From contig NZ_LMJT01000044.1 in the NCBI RefSeq assembly GCF_001429395.1, positions 95,287-159,286 on the forward strand: 64,000 nt of DNA, read 5' to 3'. The notes under the pieces are model-generated. The model saw only the letters and a program-made list of their open reading frames with translations. It searched no databases and was not told where the DNA came from. Positions 44,876 through 53,350 of the stretch are shown piece by piece. This DNA comes from Allobosea sp. Root381 (GTDB lineage Bacteria; Pseudomonadota; Alphaproteobacteria; Rhizobiales; Beijerinckiaceae). The translations under genes and the position numbers were made by a program. Numbering within the stretch: the stretch's first letter is position 1; every line of letters begins with the position of its first letter.

Positions 44876-45143
44876 CGCGCCCCGCTGCGCCCAGGCCGGT
44901 CGCATCGCCGGCTCTGCCGCCCTCGCGACGTTGCCGGCGCTATCGGACCCGACGCGCACCTTCATTCAAACCCGGAATCGCGCTTACGCCGATGCGATCC
45001 CGTCTAGAGCCCCCGGCCGAGCGAACCGCCGCAGCACGGCCCGCCCCTAGCACGTTTCTCCTGCGAGCACACGACTGAACCCGCGATGAATGCCATGTCG
45101 CGCGGTGGCCGCGACACCGCCTGCGAGGTCCCACGCCGAGGCT

Positions 45144-46073
45144 TCAGCCCCGCATCAGCGCCGTGACATGGGCCGCGGTCGAGCGGGCGAGGCCCTCGAG
45201 ATCGTAGCCGCCTTCGAGGATCGAGACGATGCGCCCGCCGCAGGAGCGGTCCGCGATCTCCATGAGCTTCTGCGTCGCCCAGGCGAAGTCGGGCTCCTTG
45301 AGGTTGATGTTGGCGAGCGGATCGCGCCAATGCGCGTCGAAACCGGCCGAGATGATGATGAGATCCGGCTCGAACGCCGCGACGCGCGGCAGGATGCCGA
45401 CCTCCAGGGCTTCGCGGAAGACGTCCGAGCCGTCGCCGGCCCGCAGCGGCGCGTTGACGATCGTGCCGTGCTCGCCGCGCTCGGAGGCCGCGCCGGTACC
45501 CGGAAAGAGCGGCATCTCATGCGTCGAGGCGTAGAGGACGCTCGGATCGTCCCAGAAGATCTCCTGCGTGCCGTTGCCGTGATGCACGTCCCAATCGATC
45601 ACCGCGACCCGGCCGGCCCCATGACGACGCTGCGCGTGGCGCGCGGCGATCGCGGCGCTGTTGAAGAAGCAGAAGCCCATCGCCCGCGCCGTCTCGGCGT
45701 GATGGCCCGGCGGGCGCAGCGCGCTGAAGGCGTTCGACACCCGCCCCGTCATCACCTCGTCGACAGCCTGGATTGCGCCGCCGACGCCGTGCAGGACCGC
45801 ATCGACCGTTCCCGGCGACATCAGCGTGTCGCTATCGATCTGGACGAGGCCGCTTTCCGGAGAGGCCGCCAGAATGGCTTCCGCGAAGTCGCGCGGGTGG
45901 CAGAGCGCAACCTGCTCGAGCGTGGCCTGCCCGGCATCCTCCCGAATCAAGGCGGCGAAGCGCTCATCCTCGAGCGCCGCCTCGACTGCCCGCAGCCGAT
46001 CCGGGCGCTCCGGGTGGCCGGGCGGCGTCTGGTGGCGCAGGCTGGCGGGATGGGTGATCAAGAGGGTCGTCAC
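45144..46073 (-). CDS. Histone deacetylase family protein (acetylpolyamine amidohydrolase-like)
   Basis: A 309-residue zinc amidohydrolase of the arginase/deacetylase fold. Active-site elements are RPPGHHAE (about residues 122-129, His pair), DWDVHHGNGTQEIF (about 159-172, Asp/His zinc ligands) and SAGFDAHWRDP (Asp ligand); EGGYD near the end carries the substrate-side region. I start at GTG 46073 (VTTLLITHP), just after CGAGG. Bacterial members deacetylate polyamines, acetoin-related or lysine-containing compounds. It lies upstream of the Pls/PosA-like gene on the same strand, with 268 bases between. Confidence 0.88.
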   Translation of the reverse strand: MTTLLITHPASLRHQTPPGHPERPDRLRAVEAALEDERFAALIREDAGQATLEQVALCHPRDFAEAILAASPESGLVQIDSDTLMSPGTVDAVLHGVGGAIQAVDEVMTGRVSNAFSALRPPGHHAETARAMGFCFFNSAAIAARHAQRRHGAGRVAVIDWDVHHGNGTQEIFWDDPSVLYASTHEMPLFPGTGAASERGEHGTIVNAPLRAGDGSDVFREALEVGILPRVAAFEPDLIIISAGFDAHWRDPLANINLKEPDFAWATQKLMEIADRSCGGRIVSILEGGYDLEGLARSTAAHVTALMRG

Positions 46074-46303
46074 CGGCGGGCCTCGTGCTTTGGCAATGGA
46101 TGGGGCTGGGCGTGGCCGTGATGCCACGGTGCGCTGCGAAACGCATGATTGCGCTTGTGCGAAGGGAACCGGGTTTGCGCCATGGTTGTTTCGGGCCTAG
46201 AGCATCGAAAGGCGCACCGATGCGCGTGCCGAGTTCTGTGGCTACGAAGCGTTAACCCTGAATTTGTCATAAAGACCGCCCTCGGGCCGCTCTGGTGGAC
46301 GTC

Positions 46304-46900
46304 ATGAAACAAACCGTGATTCTTGCATTGGCAATGTCGACCCTGCTGGGCGCGTGCCAGTACAAGAGCGTGAACGCCCCGGCCCTGTCGGCTCGCGACG
46401 CCGAATACATCGCGCTGGTGCCGAAGTTCGACCATCAGATTACGCATCTGCCCTATGAGATCGTCGATCCGACGGGGCAGTCCCCCGGAACCATCGTGGT
46501 CGATACCAAAGAGAAGTATCTCTATTACGTCCTGCCGAACAAGAAGGCGATCCGCTACGGCGTCGCTACCGGCGACGAGGCCTTCGGCTGGACCGGCGAG
46601 GCCGTGGTGGCGCGCAAGGCCGAGTGGCCGCGCTGGACGCCGCCTGCCGAGATGATCGCGCGCTGGCCGCATCTGGCGCCGCGCGCCGGCGGCATGGAAG
46701 GCGGCCCGGACAATCCGCTCGGCGCCCGCGCCCTCTATCTCTACCAGAACGGCCGCGACACGCTCTATCGTATCCACGGCACGAACGAGCCCGAGACGAT
46801 CGGCCGTTCGGCCTCCTCCGGCTGCATCCGGATGCGGAATATCGACGTGATCGACCTGTTCAACCGCGTGCCCAGCGGCACCAAGGTGATCGTCACCTGA
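46304..46900 (+). CDS. L,D-transpeptidase (YkuD domain), probable lipoprotein
   Basis: A 198-residue envelope enzyme. The signal peptide ends LLGAC, a standard lipobox with Cys near residue 18. The YkuD domain runs from about residue 60 to the end. The catalytic motif is HGTNEP...SSGCIRMRN (His near 164, nucleophile Cys near 179). It should form or edit 3-3 crosslinks in peptidoglycan, or attach proteins to it, in the periplasm. ATG 46304 begins MKQTVILALAM; an ATG three codons earlier is possible. The gene is followed by hairpins that could end transcription. Confidence 0.9.
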   Translation: MKQTVILALAMSTLLGACQYKSVNAPALSARDAEYIALVPKFDHQITHLPYEIVDPTGQSPGTIVVDTKEKYLYYVLPNKKAIRYGVATGDEAFGWTGEAVVARKAEWPRWTPPAEMIARWPHLAPRAGGMEGGPDNPLGARALYLYQNGRDTLYRIHGTNEPETIGRSASSGCIRMRNIDVIDLFNRVPSGTKVIVT

Positions 46901-46978
46901 CGCGGCGAGCGCAGCCTCGCGGCGCAACGCAGGCGAGCTCCGGCATGTCTGGGGCCTTCTGAGTTTTCTCGGAAGCCA

Positions 46979-47024
46979 CATCGTCTTTCCGGGGCTTCGC
47001 GAAGCGAAGAGCCCGGAACCGATG
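46979..47024. repeat. Hairpin-forming palindrome downstream of the L,D-transpeptidase gene
   Basis: CATCG...TTTCCGGG, CTTCGCGAAGCGAAG and CCCGGAA...CGATG fold into one long stem with a short centre. No T-run follows, so it is more like a REP-type element than a simple terminator. The rest of 46901-47168 has further short GC-rich palindromes (near 47090-47120) and no supported gene. Confidence 0.5.
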
Positions 47025-47168
47025 CCGGCTCCGCGAAATGCGCGTGCTATCCGCAGCCCCGTGATGAAATGCATCGGTCCTGAGTTCCGAGTTCAGGCCT
47101 GCGGCCTGCCCCGGAAAGGGGCGCGCTTCAGCGAACCCCGGCCCGGCCGCCGCAGAGCCCTCATTGCC

Positions 47169-47207
47169 AAAAAAGACCGGCGAGAGTTCTGAAACTCTGC
47201 GCCGGTC
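47169..47207 (-). terminator. Rho-independent terminator, minus strand
   Basis: On the minus strand GACCGGCGCAGAGTT pairs with AACTCTCGCCGGTC (one bulged base), with a four-base loop, followed by TTTTTT. It lies 33 bases past the stop of the small reading frame 47240-47449. The aminotransferase gene further right has its own terminator, so this one must serve a separate transcript. Confidence 0.8.
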
Positions 47208-47239
47208 AGGCATGGAGGGTCTCGTGAAGGCTCAGGCGA

Positions 47240-47449
47240 TCAATCGTCGAAGCCATGGCGCAGAACACCGGGCAACTCGGCCCTGCGTTCGTCGCGCTGT
47301 TTATCCAACGCAGCCGATGCGGTTCTTGTTCCCGCCGCAACAGCAGGCAAGGCGATCGGACGGAACCAGGACGCGTAGGCCTCTTTCACCTTCGCGTCGT
47401 GGAAACTTGCATTTGCCTGCACCGCTTGACGCGGAATGGCCGGGATCAT
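47240..47449 (-). CDS. Possible small protein, 69 residues
   Basis: I do not recognise this protein. It is mostly polar and helical-looking, for example NASFHDAKVKEAYASWF and AALDKQRDERRAEL, with Ala-rich middle. GGAG lies about 10 bases before ATG 47449. A TATAAT box and a palindrome occur about 140 bases upstream, and a strong terminator lies 33 bases downstream, so a dedicated transcript is likely. Codon use is only mildly like that of neighbours. The transcript could instead be a non-coding RNA. Confidence 0.4.
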   Translation of the reverse strand: MIPAIPRQAVQANASFHDAKVKEAYASWFRPIALPAVAAGTRTASAALDKQRDERRAELPGVLRHGFDD

Positions 47450-47580
47450 CGGGTCTCAACTCCATTGAAGTGCGCCGACGGTTCCTGGCCATCGACACGA
47501 CCATGCTCGCCGCCGATCACGTCAGCGCCGGGGCGCGAACGTGATCAGTTCATGGCGATTTCTGTCGCCGCCTAACTTTG

Positions 47581-47605
47581 TCACCATATTGGTGAATGAA
47601 TTATA
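47581..47605 (-). promoter_or_regulatory. Probable promoter with palindromic operator, minus strand
   Basis: On the minus strand TATAAT (47605-47600) is followed at once by TCACCA-ATA-TGGTGA (47595-47581), a perfect 6-base inverted repeat. The transcription start would fall at the palindrome, a classic repressor position. No clear -35 hexamer is seen. It points into 47207-47580, the isolated unit described above. Confidence 0.5.
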
Positions 47606-47644
47606 CTGACGGCCAGCGGAGGCTTCTCGGCGGGAGCGGGGCAC

Positions 47645-47700
47645 GAAAACGCCGCCGTCCCGGACTGGCGGCGCCGAAGCAGCCAGCCCGGAACGGCGGC
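47645..47700 (-). terminator. Rho-independent terminator of the aminotransferase gene
   Basis: On the minus strand GCCGCCGTTCCGGGCTGG pairs with CCAGTCCGGGACGGCGGC around a short centre containing CTTCGG, followed by GTTTTC. It begins 28 bases after the stop codon of the class III aminotransferase at 47728. Confidence 0.8.
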
Positions 47701-47727
47701 GATGAAGCCGCCGCGCGGTCGCGGTGG

Positions 47728-49107
47728 TCAGGCTGCGAGCAGGCCTTCGGCCTTGGCCCAGTTCAGGGTCTTGTCGAGGGCGCGCTCGAAGCGGTTGAAC
47801 ATCTCCTCGATCTCAGCCTCGCTGATGACCAGCGGCGGGCAGAAGGCGAGGCGGTCGCCCATGGCGCGGGTGATCAGGCCTTCCTGCAGGGAAAAGGCGA
47901 CAGCCTTGGCGCCGACACCCTTCTTCACCTCGAAGGGGGCCTTGGTCGTCTTGTCCTTGACGAGTTCGGCGCCGCCGATCAGGCCGACGCCGCGCGCCTC
48001 GCCGACCAGCGGGTGCTCCGCGAGCTTGTCGAGGCGACGCAGGAAGGTCGGCGACACCTTGCCGACATGCTCGACAATCTTGTCGCGCTGGTAGATCTCC
48101 AGGGTCTTGACCGCGATGGCACAGCCGACCGGGTGGCCGGCATAGGTATTGCCATGTCCGAAGGTGCCGATCTTGCGGCTCTGGTCGACCAGAACCTCAT
48201 AGACCTTGTCGTTCATCATCACGGCGCTGAGCGGGAAATAGGCCGAGGTGATCTGCTTGGCGAGCGAGATCGTGTCGGCGTTCATGCCGTAGGTCTCGGT
48301 GCCGAACATCTTGCCGGTGCGGCCGAAGCCGGTGATCACCTCATCCGAGATGAACAGGATATCGTACTTGGACAGGACAGCGTTGATCTTCTCGAAATAA
48401 CCCTCGGGCGGCGTGATCGCGCCGCCGGCGCCCATCACCGGCTCCGCGATGAAGGCGGCGACCGTATCGGGTCCCTCGCGCTGGATCATCTCGTCGAGTT
48501 CGGCGGCGAGGCGCGTCGAGAAGTCCTGCTCGCTCTCGCCCGGCTCGGCGAAGCGGTAGTGATGCGGGCAGGAGGTGTGCAGGATGCCCGGCAGCGGCAG
48601 GTCGAAGTCGATGTGGTTGTTGGGCAGGCCGGTCAGCGAGGCCGAGGCGACGGTGACGCCGTGATAGCCCTTGAGCCGCGAGATGATCTTCTTCTTCTGC
48701 GGCCGGCCGAGCGCATTGTTCATGTACCAGACGATCTTGACCTGGGTGTCGTTCGCGTCGGAGCCTGAGGCGCCGTAGAACACCTTGGAGATCGGGACCG
48801 GCGAGATTTCCTTCAGCTTCTCGGCGAGCTCGATCGCCGGGTCATGGCTGCGCCCGCCGAAGATGTGGGTGAAGGGCAGCTTCTTCATCTGCTCATAGGC
48901 GGTCTCGATCAATTCCTGGTTGGAATAGCCGAGCGCGGTGCACCACAGCCCCGCCATGCCCTCGATATATTCCTTGCCGGCCGAATCGTAGACATAGATG
49001 CCCTTGCCGCTCTCCAGCACGAGGGGGCCGTTCTCGCGATGCGTCGCGAGATTCGTATAGGGGTGGACAAGGGTCTCGATATCTCGGACGGCGAGGTTGG
49101 ACAGCAT
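47728..49107 (-). CDS. Class III (omega/aspartate-family) PLP-dependent aminotransferase
   Basis: A 459-residue aminotransferase, the standard length. Landmarks are GLWCTALGYSNQELIE, YGASGSDANDTQVKIV for cofactor phosphate binding, FIAEPVMGAGGAITPP, ILFISDEVITGFGRTGKMF with the PLP-ring Asp, and LAKQITSAYFPLSAVM with the Schiff-base Lys. Such enzymes move amino groups from beta- or omega-amino acids, polyamines or taurine to pyruvate or a keto acid. The putrescine-type FAD enzyme is 30 kb away, so no link is claimed. Start ATG 49107 has AGGA upstream; an ATG at 49188 adds a poor 27-residue extension. Confidence 0.93.
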   Translation of the reverse strand: MLSNLAVRDIETLVHPYTNLATHRENGPLVLESGKGIYVYDSAGKEYIEGMAGLWCTALGYSNQELIETAYEQMKKLPFTHIFGGRSHDPAIELAEKLKEISPVPISKVFYGASGSDANDTQVKIVWYMNNALGRPQKKKIISRLKGYHGVTVASASLTGLPNNHIDFDLPLPGILHTSCPHHYRFAEPGESEQDFSTRLAAELDEMIQREGPDTVAAFIAEPVMGAGGAITPPEGYFEKINAVLSKYDILFISDEVITGFGRTGKMFGTETYGMNADTISLAKQITSAYFPLSAVMMNDKVYEVLVDQSRKIGTFGHGNTYAGHPVGCAIAVKTLEIYQRDKIVEHVGKVSPTFLRRLDKLAEHPLVGEARGVGLIGGAELVKDKTTKAPFEVKKGVGAKAVAFSLQEGLITRAMGDRLAFCPPLVISEAEIEEMFNRFERALDKTLNWAKAEGLLAA

Positions 49108-49273
49108 CGTGCGGTTCCTGATGCATTTGACGGATTTTGCGATCATAGACCGGCCACGACGCAAGCGCTGAGCGATTTTAGCGCGCATCGGCGCAGACTC
49201 TGCTGCAGGGCTGAGGCAGCGCGGCCGATCATTCCGGCCCTGCCCTATATCCGTGGCCGTCGGTCCGTATCTC

Positions 49274-49741
49274 TCAGATCTCGTCTGCCGCCCGCGCCAG
49301 ATCGCGCCAGGCGAAGACGAGGCGGTCGAGATCGGCGAGATCCTGCGCCGGAAGCTTACCCAGCGTCTGCGCCACGAATTCGCGCTGAGCCCTGATGCCG
49401 GCCTCGGCCAACCGGCGGCCCTCGGGCGTCAGGTGCATGGCGTAGGAACGCCGGTCCCCGGCGATGGCGCGCCGCTCGACGAGCCCGGCCTGGACCAGCC
49501 GGTCAACCAGGCCGGAGACGTTGCCTTTGGTGACGTAGAGCCGCTCGGCCAGCTCGTTCTGGCTGATGCCTTCGCGTTCGGTCAGCGTCGAGAGCAGGTC
49601 GAATTGCGGGATCGACAGGCCGAGTGCGCGGATCCGCGTCGTCATCTGGCCCAGCATGCGCTGGTGCAGCCGCATGAAGCGGAACCAGACGCGGTCCGGC
49701 TCGATCGCCTCTGCCTGCGGCGCTGTCTTCGGTTCGGCCAC
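49274..49741 (-). CDS. MarR family transcriptional regulator
   Basis: A 155-residue winged-helix regulator. The DNA-recognition region is LLSTLTEREGISQNELAERLYVTKGNVSGLVDRLVQ (in part, about residues 49-84), and GLVERRAIAGDRRSYAMHLTPEG is the wing (in part). It starts at GTG 49741. MarR proteins bind small aromatic or lipid-like ligands and usually control a neighbouring gene. Here the aminotransferase gene lies 166 bases downstream on the same strand and could be a target. Confidence 0.9.
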   Translation of the reverse strand: MAEPKTAPQAEAIEPDRVWFRFMRLHQRMLGQMTTRIRALGLSIPQFDLLSTLTEREGISQNELAERLYVTKGNVSGLVDRLVQAGLVERRAIAGDRRSYAMHLTPEGRRLAEAGIRAQREFVAQTLGKLPAQDLADLDRLVFAWRDLARAADEI

Positions 49742-49954
49742 GAGCTCCCCCTCCCTGACGGCAGAGCATTTTCGAGCGAAGTGGATACCCGTTCGCGTAA
49801 AGAAAATGCGTTGAAACAGATAGTTGGAGCGCTTCCGCGTTTCAGGGAAACGCAGAAGCGCTCCAAGCCACGCCTAAACCATCTCGCAGGCCGAGGCGAG
49901 ATGCGGGAACGCCCGCCGCTTGCCTTCGTGCGGCGGCGGCGTCACCTATGGGCG

Positions 49955-50731
49955 ATGCATCGCCGTCTGGTCTTCGAGGAGCCCGTCTCGCGCGCCGCCG
50001 TCTGGAGCCGCCGGCTGGCCTGGTTCTCGCTTGCGGTGCTGCTGCTCGCCTTCCTCGCCTTCCGCACCGGCGAACCGAGCCTCGAGCGGCTGGCTCCGAT
50101 CGCAGCGGCCTATGTCTTCGTGCTGCTGGCGCTGCTCTTGTCCTTGCTCGCCTTCGCCAGGATCTGGCAGTCTGGCCACCGCGGCGTCGGCATGGCCTCG
50201 GGTGCCTTTGTGCTGTGCGTCGTCATGCTCGTGCCGGCAGCCTATGCCGGCTTCCAGCTGGTGACGCTGCCGGCACTGGCCGACGTTTCGACCGACATCG
50301 ACGATCCACCCGCTTTCAGCCGCTCGCGGGTGGCTCTCGAAGCCCGCGCCGGCCGCGTTCCTCCGGACGTTGCGCCGCTACGCCGCCGCGTCCAGCGCCA
50401 GGCCTATCCCAAGGCGGTGCCGATCGTGCTGGAGGTTCCGGCGGAGATCGCCTTCGACATCGCCCGCCGCGCCGCGCTGGCCCGCGGCTGGCAGGTGCTC
50501 GAATCGTCGCGACCGGGCGGGCGCAGCGGCAGCGGACGCATCGAGGCGGTGGCGCGCTCGCGCATCTTCCACATCTCGGAGGACATCACGATCCGCGTCA
50601 GGCCGCGCGCCGATGGCAGCCGCATCGACATCCGCTCCGCCTCGCGCCTCGGCCCGCACGACCTCGGGATCAACGCGGCGCGGATCGCCGCCTTCGCGGA
50701 CGAGGTCGACCTGCTCGTCGATGCGCGCTGA
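49955..50731 (+). CDS. DUF1499 domain membrane protein
   Basis: A 258-residue protein. Three hydrophobic segments lie in the first 110 residues (WFSLAVLLLAFLAF, YVFVLLALLLSLLAFA, GAFVLCVVMLVPAAYAGF). The DUF1499 domain fills the C-terminal half, with ARGWQVLES, RIEAVARSRIFHISEDITIRV and IDIRSASRLGPHDLGINAARI (in part). The DUF has no known function. The start could be ATG 49955 or the in-frame ATG 49901, which has a better ribosome site (GAGGCGAG) but adds an Arg-rich 18-residue lead. Confidence 0.82.
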   Translation: MHRRLVFEEPVSRAAVWSRRLAWFSLAVLLLAFLAFRTGEPSLERLAPIAAAYVFVLLALLLSLLAFARIWQSGHRGVGMASGAFVLCVVMLVPAAYAGFQLVTLPALADVSTDIDDPPAFSRSRVALEARAGRVPPDVAPLRRRVQRQAYPKAVPIVLEVPAEIAFDIARRAALARGWQVLESSRPGGRSGSGRIEAVARSRIFHISEDITIRVRPRADGSRIDIRSASRLGPHDLGINAARIAAFADEVDLLVDAR

Positions 50732-50733
50732 TT

Positions 50734-51648
50734 TCAGGCGAGGCGGTAGCGGCTCGCCAGCGTCGGCAATGGCTCGTCGCAGAACACCGCGCCGCGCAGC
50801 ACGAGGTCCTCGAGCTGCGCCAGCACGGACAGCGCCGCCGCGCCATGCAGCGCCGGCGGCAGCCCCTGATAGATCGGCGGAACCATATCCACGATGGCTT
50901 CGTCGCCAGCCCTTAACCGGCCGAGGATCGCCGCCTCGCGCTGCCGCCGATGCTGCACCAGCCCACGCAGGAACCGCTGCGGCTCGGTGACCGCCCCGCC
51001 ATGGCCGGGCCAATAGCGGTCATGCTCCATGCTGCGCAGTTTCTCGATCGACGCCATATAGGCCGCCATCGAGCCGTCCGGCGGCGCGACGATCGAGGTC
51101 GACCAGGCCATGACATGGTCGCCGGAGAACAGGGTCGCCTCTTCCGGCAGCGTAAAAGCGAGATGGTTGGCAGTGTGCCCGGGCGTCTCGACGGCGGTCA
51201 GCCGCCAGCCCGGCCCCGCGATCGTGTCTCCGTCTCCCATCGCGAACTCCGGCGCGTAGTCACGGTCCGCCGCGGCATCGAGGCGGTTGCTTTCACCCTC
51301 TGCCAGTTCCCGAGCGGCACGATGCGGGCCGCAGCCGACGACCGTCGCTCCCGTCGCGGCCTTCAGCGCCGGCACGGCCGGTGAATGGTCGCGATGGGTG
51401 TGCGTCACGACGATGTGGCTGACCGTCTCGCCGGCCACCGCCGCCAGAAGCCGCTCGATATGGCCGGTGTCGTCGGGGCCGGGGTCGATGATCGCGACGG
51501 TCCCTTGGCCCACGATGTAGCTGCAGGTGCCGGTAAAGGTCATCGGCCCGCCATTGCCGGCGATGATGCGCCGGATGAGTGGCGAAAGCCTCGCCACCTC
51601 CCCCGAGGGCGTCGTCGCGCCGCGGTCGAATTCGATCTCGTCGCTCAT
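50734..51648 (-). CDS. MBL-fold metallo-hydrolase
   Basis: A 304-residue metallo-beta-lactamase-fold protein. The metal motif is VVTHTHRDHSPAVPALK (HxHxDH, about residues 78-94); a later His is in VETPGHTANHLAF, an Asp in LFSGDHVMAW, and a final His in YWPGHGGAV. The C-terminal winged-helix-like part (about 230-304) fits the LACTB2-like group, whose members act on RNA ends or thioesters. ATG 51648 begins MSDEIEFDRG. It is convergent with DUF1499, 2 bases apart. Confidence 0.88.
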   Translation of the reverse strand: MSDEIEFDRGATTPSGEVARLSPLIRRIIAGNGGPMTFTGTCSYIVGQGTVAIIDPGPDDTGHIERLLAAVAGETVSHIVVTHTHRDHSPAVPALKAATGATVVGCGPHRAARELAEGESNRLDAAADRDYAPEFAMGDGDTIAGPGWRLTAVETPGHTANHLAFTLPEEATLFSGDHVMAWSTSIVAPPDGSMAAYMASIEKLRSMEHDRYWPGHGGAVTEPQRFLRGLVQHRRQREAAILGRLRAGDEAIVDMVPPIYQGLPPALHGAAALSVLAQLEDLVLRGAVFCDEPLPTLASRYRLA

Positions 51649-51768
51649 GCCTGATCCTGCATTCCGGCCTGCCTGTGCTTGCGAAGCTGCGCCGCTTGTG
51701 GGGCTTTGCCGCATTTTCTATAGACGGGAAAGACGGTCGCGCGGCGCGGCCCTTCCGAACAGGACCAG

Positions 51769-52401
51769 ATGCCCATGGCCGACATGCTCCCCCTTCAAGC
51801 CCCGACCTTGGCCGGGGCGGCCTTTCCTGCCGCTTCCGGCCCCCGCGCCACCCTGCTGCGCCAGATCGCGCTCGCCGTCGCCGGCAGCCTGTTGCTGGTC
51901 CTGGCCGCGAAGGTCAAGGTGCCGTTCTGGCCCGTGCCGATGACGCTGCAGACGATGGCCGTGCTCGGCATCGGCGCCGCCTGCGGCTCGCGCCTCGGCG
52001 CGGCAACGGTCGCGCTCTACATCGCCTACGGCCTGGCCGGCCTGCCGGTGTTCACCAACACCCCGCCGGTCGCCGCCGGCCCGCTCTACCTCGTCGGCCC
52101 GACCGGCGGCTTCCTCGTCGGCTTCGTGATGGCCGCCGTCATCGCCGGCTGGGCTGCCGCGCGCGACGCCTCGCTGGTGCGCCTGGTCGGCGGCCTCGTC
52201 GCTGCCGAGGCGGCGCTGATGCTGCTCGGCTTCGCCTGGCTTGCCATCGGTGCCCAGATGGCCGCCGGCACCACCGGCGTCGGCTTCGCCAAGGCCTTCG
52301 CCTATGGCGTCCAGCCCTTCCTGCTCGGCGATCTGGTCAAGCTCGCGCTGGTGGCCTGCCTGGCACGCGCCGGCTGGTCGCTGCTGCAGCGCCGCGGCTG
52401 A
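51769..52401 (+). CDS. bioY: Biotin transporter BioY
   Basis: A 210-residue inner-membrane S component for biotin. Six hydrophobic segments are visible. VKVPFWPVPMTLQTMAVLGIG (in part) near residue 50 is the BioY signature, and GPLYLVGPTGGFLVGFVMAA (in part) another. No BioM/BioN energising genes are in the window; BioY can work alone or use an ECF module coded elsewhere. Start is ATG 51769 or 51775. A strong terminator follows 26 bases after the stop. Confidence 0.93.
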   Translation: MPMADMLPLQAPTLAGAAFPAASGPRATLLRQIALAVAGSLLLVLAAKVKVPFWPVPMTLQTMAVLGIGAACGSRLGAATVALYIAYGLAGLPVFTNTPPVAAGPLYLVGPTGGFLVGFVMAAVIAGWAAARDASLVRLVGGLVAAEAALMLLGFAWLAIGAQMAAGTTGVGFAKAFAYGVQPFLLGDLVKLALVACLARAGWSLLQRRG

Positions 52402-52426
52402 AGGCGCAGCAACGCAAGAAGCGTTG

Positions 52427-52455
52427 AAGGCCGGGGCATCGCCCCGGCCTTTTTC
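52427..52455 (+). terminator. Rho-independent terminator of bioY
   Basis: AGGCCGGGGC and GCCCCGGCCT form a 10-base perfect stem with loop ATC, followed by TTTTTC. It lies 26 bases past the bioY stop codon. Confidence 0.93.
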
Positions 52456-52490
52456 ATGTCGGCGGTCGTCGGGCTGGCGAGCGGCGCCGC

Positions 52491-52625
52491 TCAGCCATTG
52501 GGAGTGGACGTGCTGCACGTCTTCGGCTCGGCGCCGAAGAACGGGCCGAGATTGCCGCATTTGTCACAGCCCGCGAGCAGCGTCGCCAGTCCGAGAATGC
52601 CGAGGAGTTGCAGCGCGCGCTTCAT
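52491..52625 (-). CDS. Small lipoprotein, 44 residues
   Basis: A very short reading frame with a complete lipoprotein signal: MKRALQLLGILGLATLLAGC puts the lipobox LAGC at residues 17-20. The mature peptide would be about 25 residues, with two more Cys residues (DKCGNLGPFF, later KTCSTSTPNG), which may pair. It fits the small entericidin-like or unknown lipoproteins often missed in annotation. A ribosome site is weak (GGAAATCG upstream). Convergent with bioY, after the terminator. Confidence 0.7.
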   Translation of the reverse strand: MKRALQLLGILGLATLLAGCDKCGNLGPFFGAEPKTCSTSTPNG

Positions 52626-52742
52626 GATCGATTTCCGTGGACGGTTGGCGCCACCCTAGAGGGAATTGCTGGCGAATGGATAGCGGGATCGCGCGCCCCG
52701 ATGACCGGAAAGCTCCGACGGTCGAGACACGCTGCGAGCCGG

Positions 52743-52925
52743 CTACGAGGTCGGCGGATGCGGCCGGCCGTCCGGCACGCTGAAACCGAGCCTGCGGCCC
52801 TCGCTGATCCAAGCGCAGATCGCCTGGCCCAGCGCGTCGCCTTCCCGCTCACGGCCGGCCTGATAATGGTCGCGCTGCTCGCTTTCGAGCTGCTCGAGAT
52901 GTTTTCGCCACTCGCCCTGCGTCAT
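52743..52925 (-). CDS. Hypothetical small soluble protein, 60 residues
   Basis: A short polar protein rich in Glu and Arg in its first half (MTQGEWRKHLEQLESEQRDH), followed by GDALGQAICAWISEGRRLGF and a Pro-rich end. GGAGAG lies about 10 bases upstream of ATG 52925, which supports translation. No domain is recognised. The codon pattern fits the host. From here to the tRNA pair (52926-53561) only a 31-codon frame is proposed. Confidence 0.5.
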   Translation of the reverse strand: MTQGEWRKHLEQLESEQRDHYQAGREREGDALGQAICAWISEGRRLGFSVPDGRPHPPTS

Positions 52926-53254
52926 CCGGTCCAGCGTCTCTCCATTCAGAGGAACGGATCATGTGTCGGGTTTCGCCGCACATGACCGTGCCGCGCGGTG
53001 CAAAGCGGCACTGGCCTGCGACGGACCGATTTTAAACTGCAGCAAGAGGTCCGAAAGCCACGGAACGGCATCACGGCCCCGCGTCAAACGCAGAAAGAAG
53101 CTCGACCGTACCCAGATATATGACCAAGGCGCATGGCATGGCCACGGATATCGGGGCGACGAAAGCGGACTGCGACAGGCCCCGTCCGTCCCGATGGGTG
53201 CGGGGAGCGGCGTCATCGAGCCGTCATTGACACTGAATACGCGTCGCGGTCGAC

Positions 53255-53350
53255 ATGAGACACCTGCCTCACGACTGCAAACTGGCTCTCACCTTCGTTG
53301 CCGGCGCGGCCGCCCTGATGTGGTCCTGGCTCGGCGGGTTGCTGACCTGA
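53255..53350 (+). CDS. Possible single-pass membrane peptide, 31 residues
   Basis: MRHLPHDCKLALTFVAGAAA begins a peptide that ends LMWSWLGGLLT. It would form one transmembrane helix after a short charged head with a Cys. There is no clear ribosome site before ATG 53255, so the call is weak. Nothing else is supported in 52926-53254 or 53351-53561. Confidence 0.25.
   Translation: MRHLPHDCKLALTFVAGAAALMWSWLGGLLT

Noticed and set aside
46893..47213. 106-codon minus-strand frame near the terminator
   Set aside because: It crosses the terminator and several palindromes, and its composition looks non-coding.
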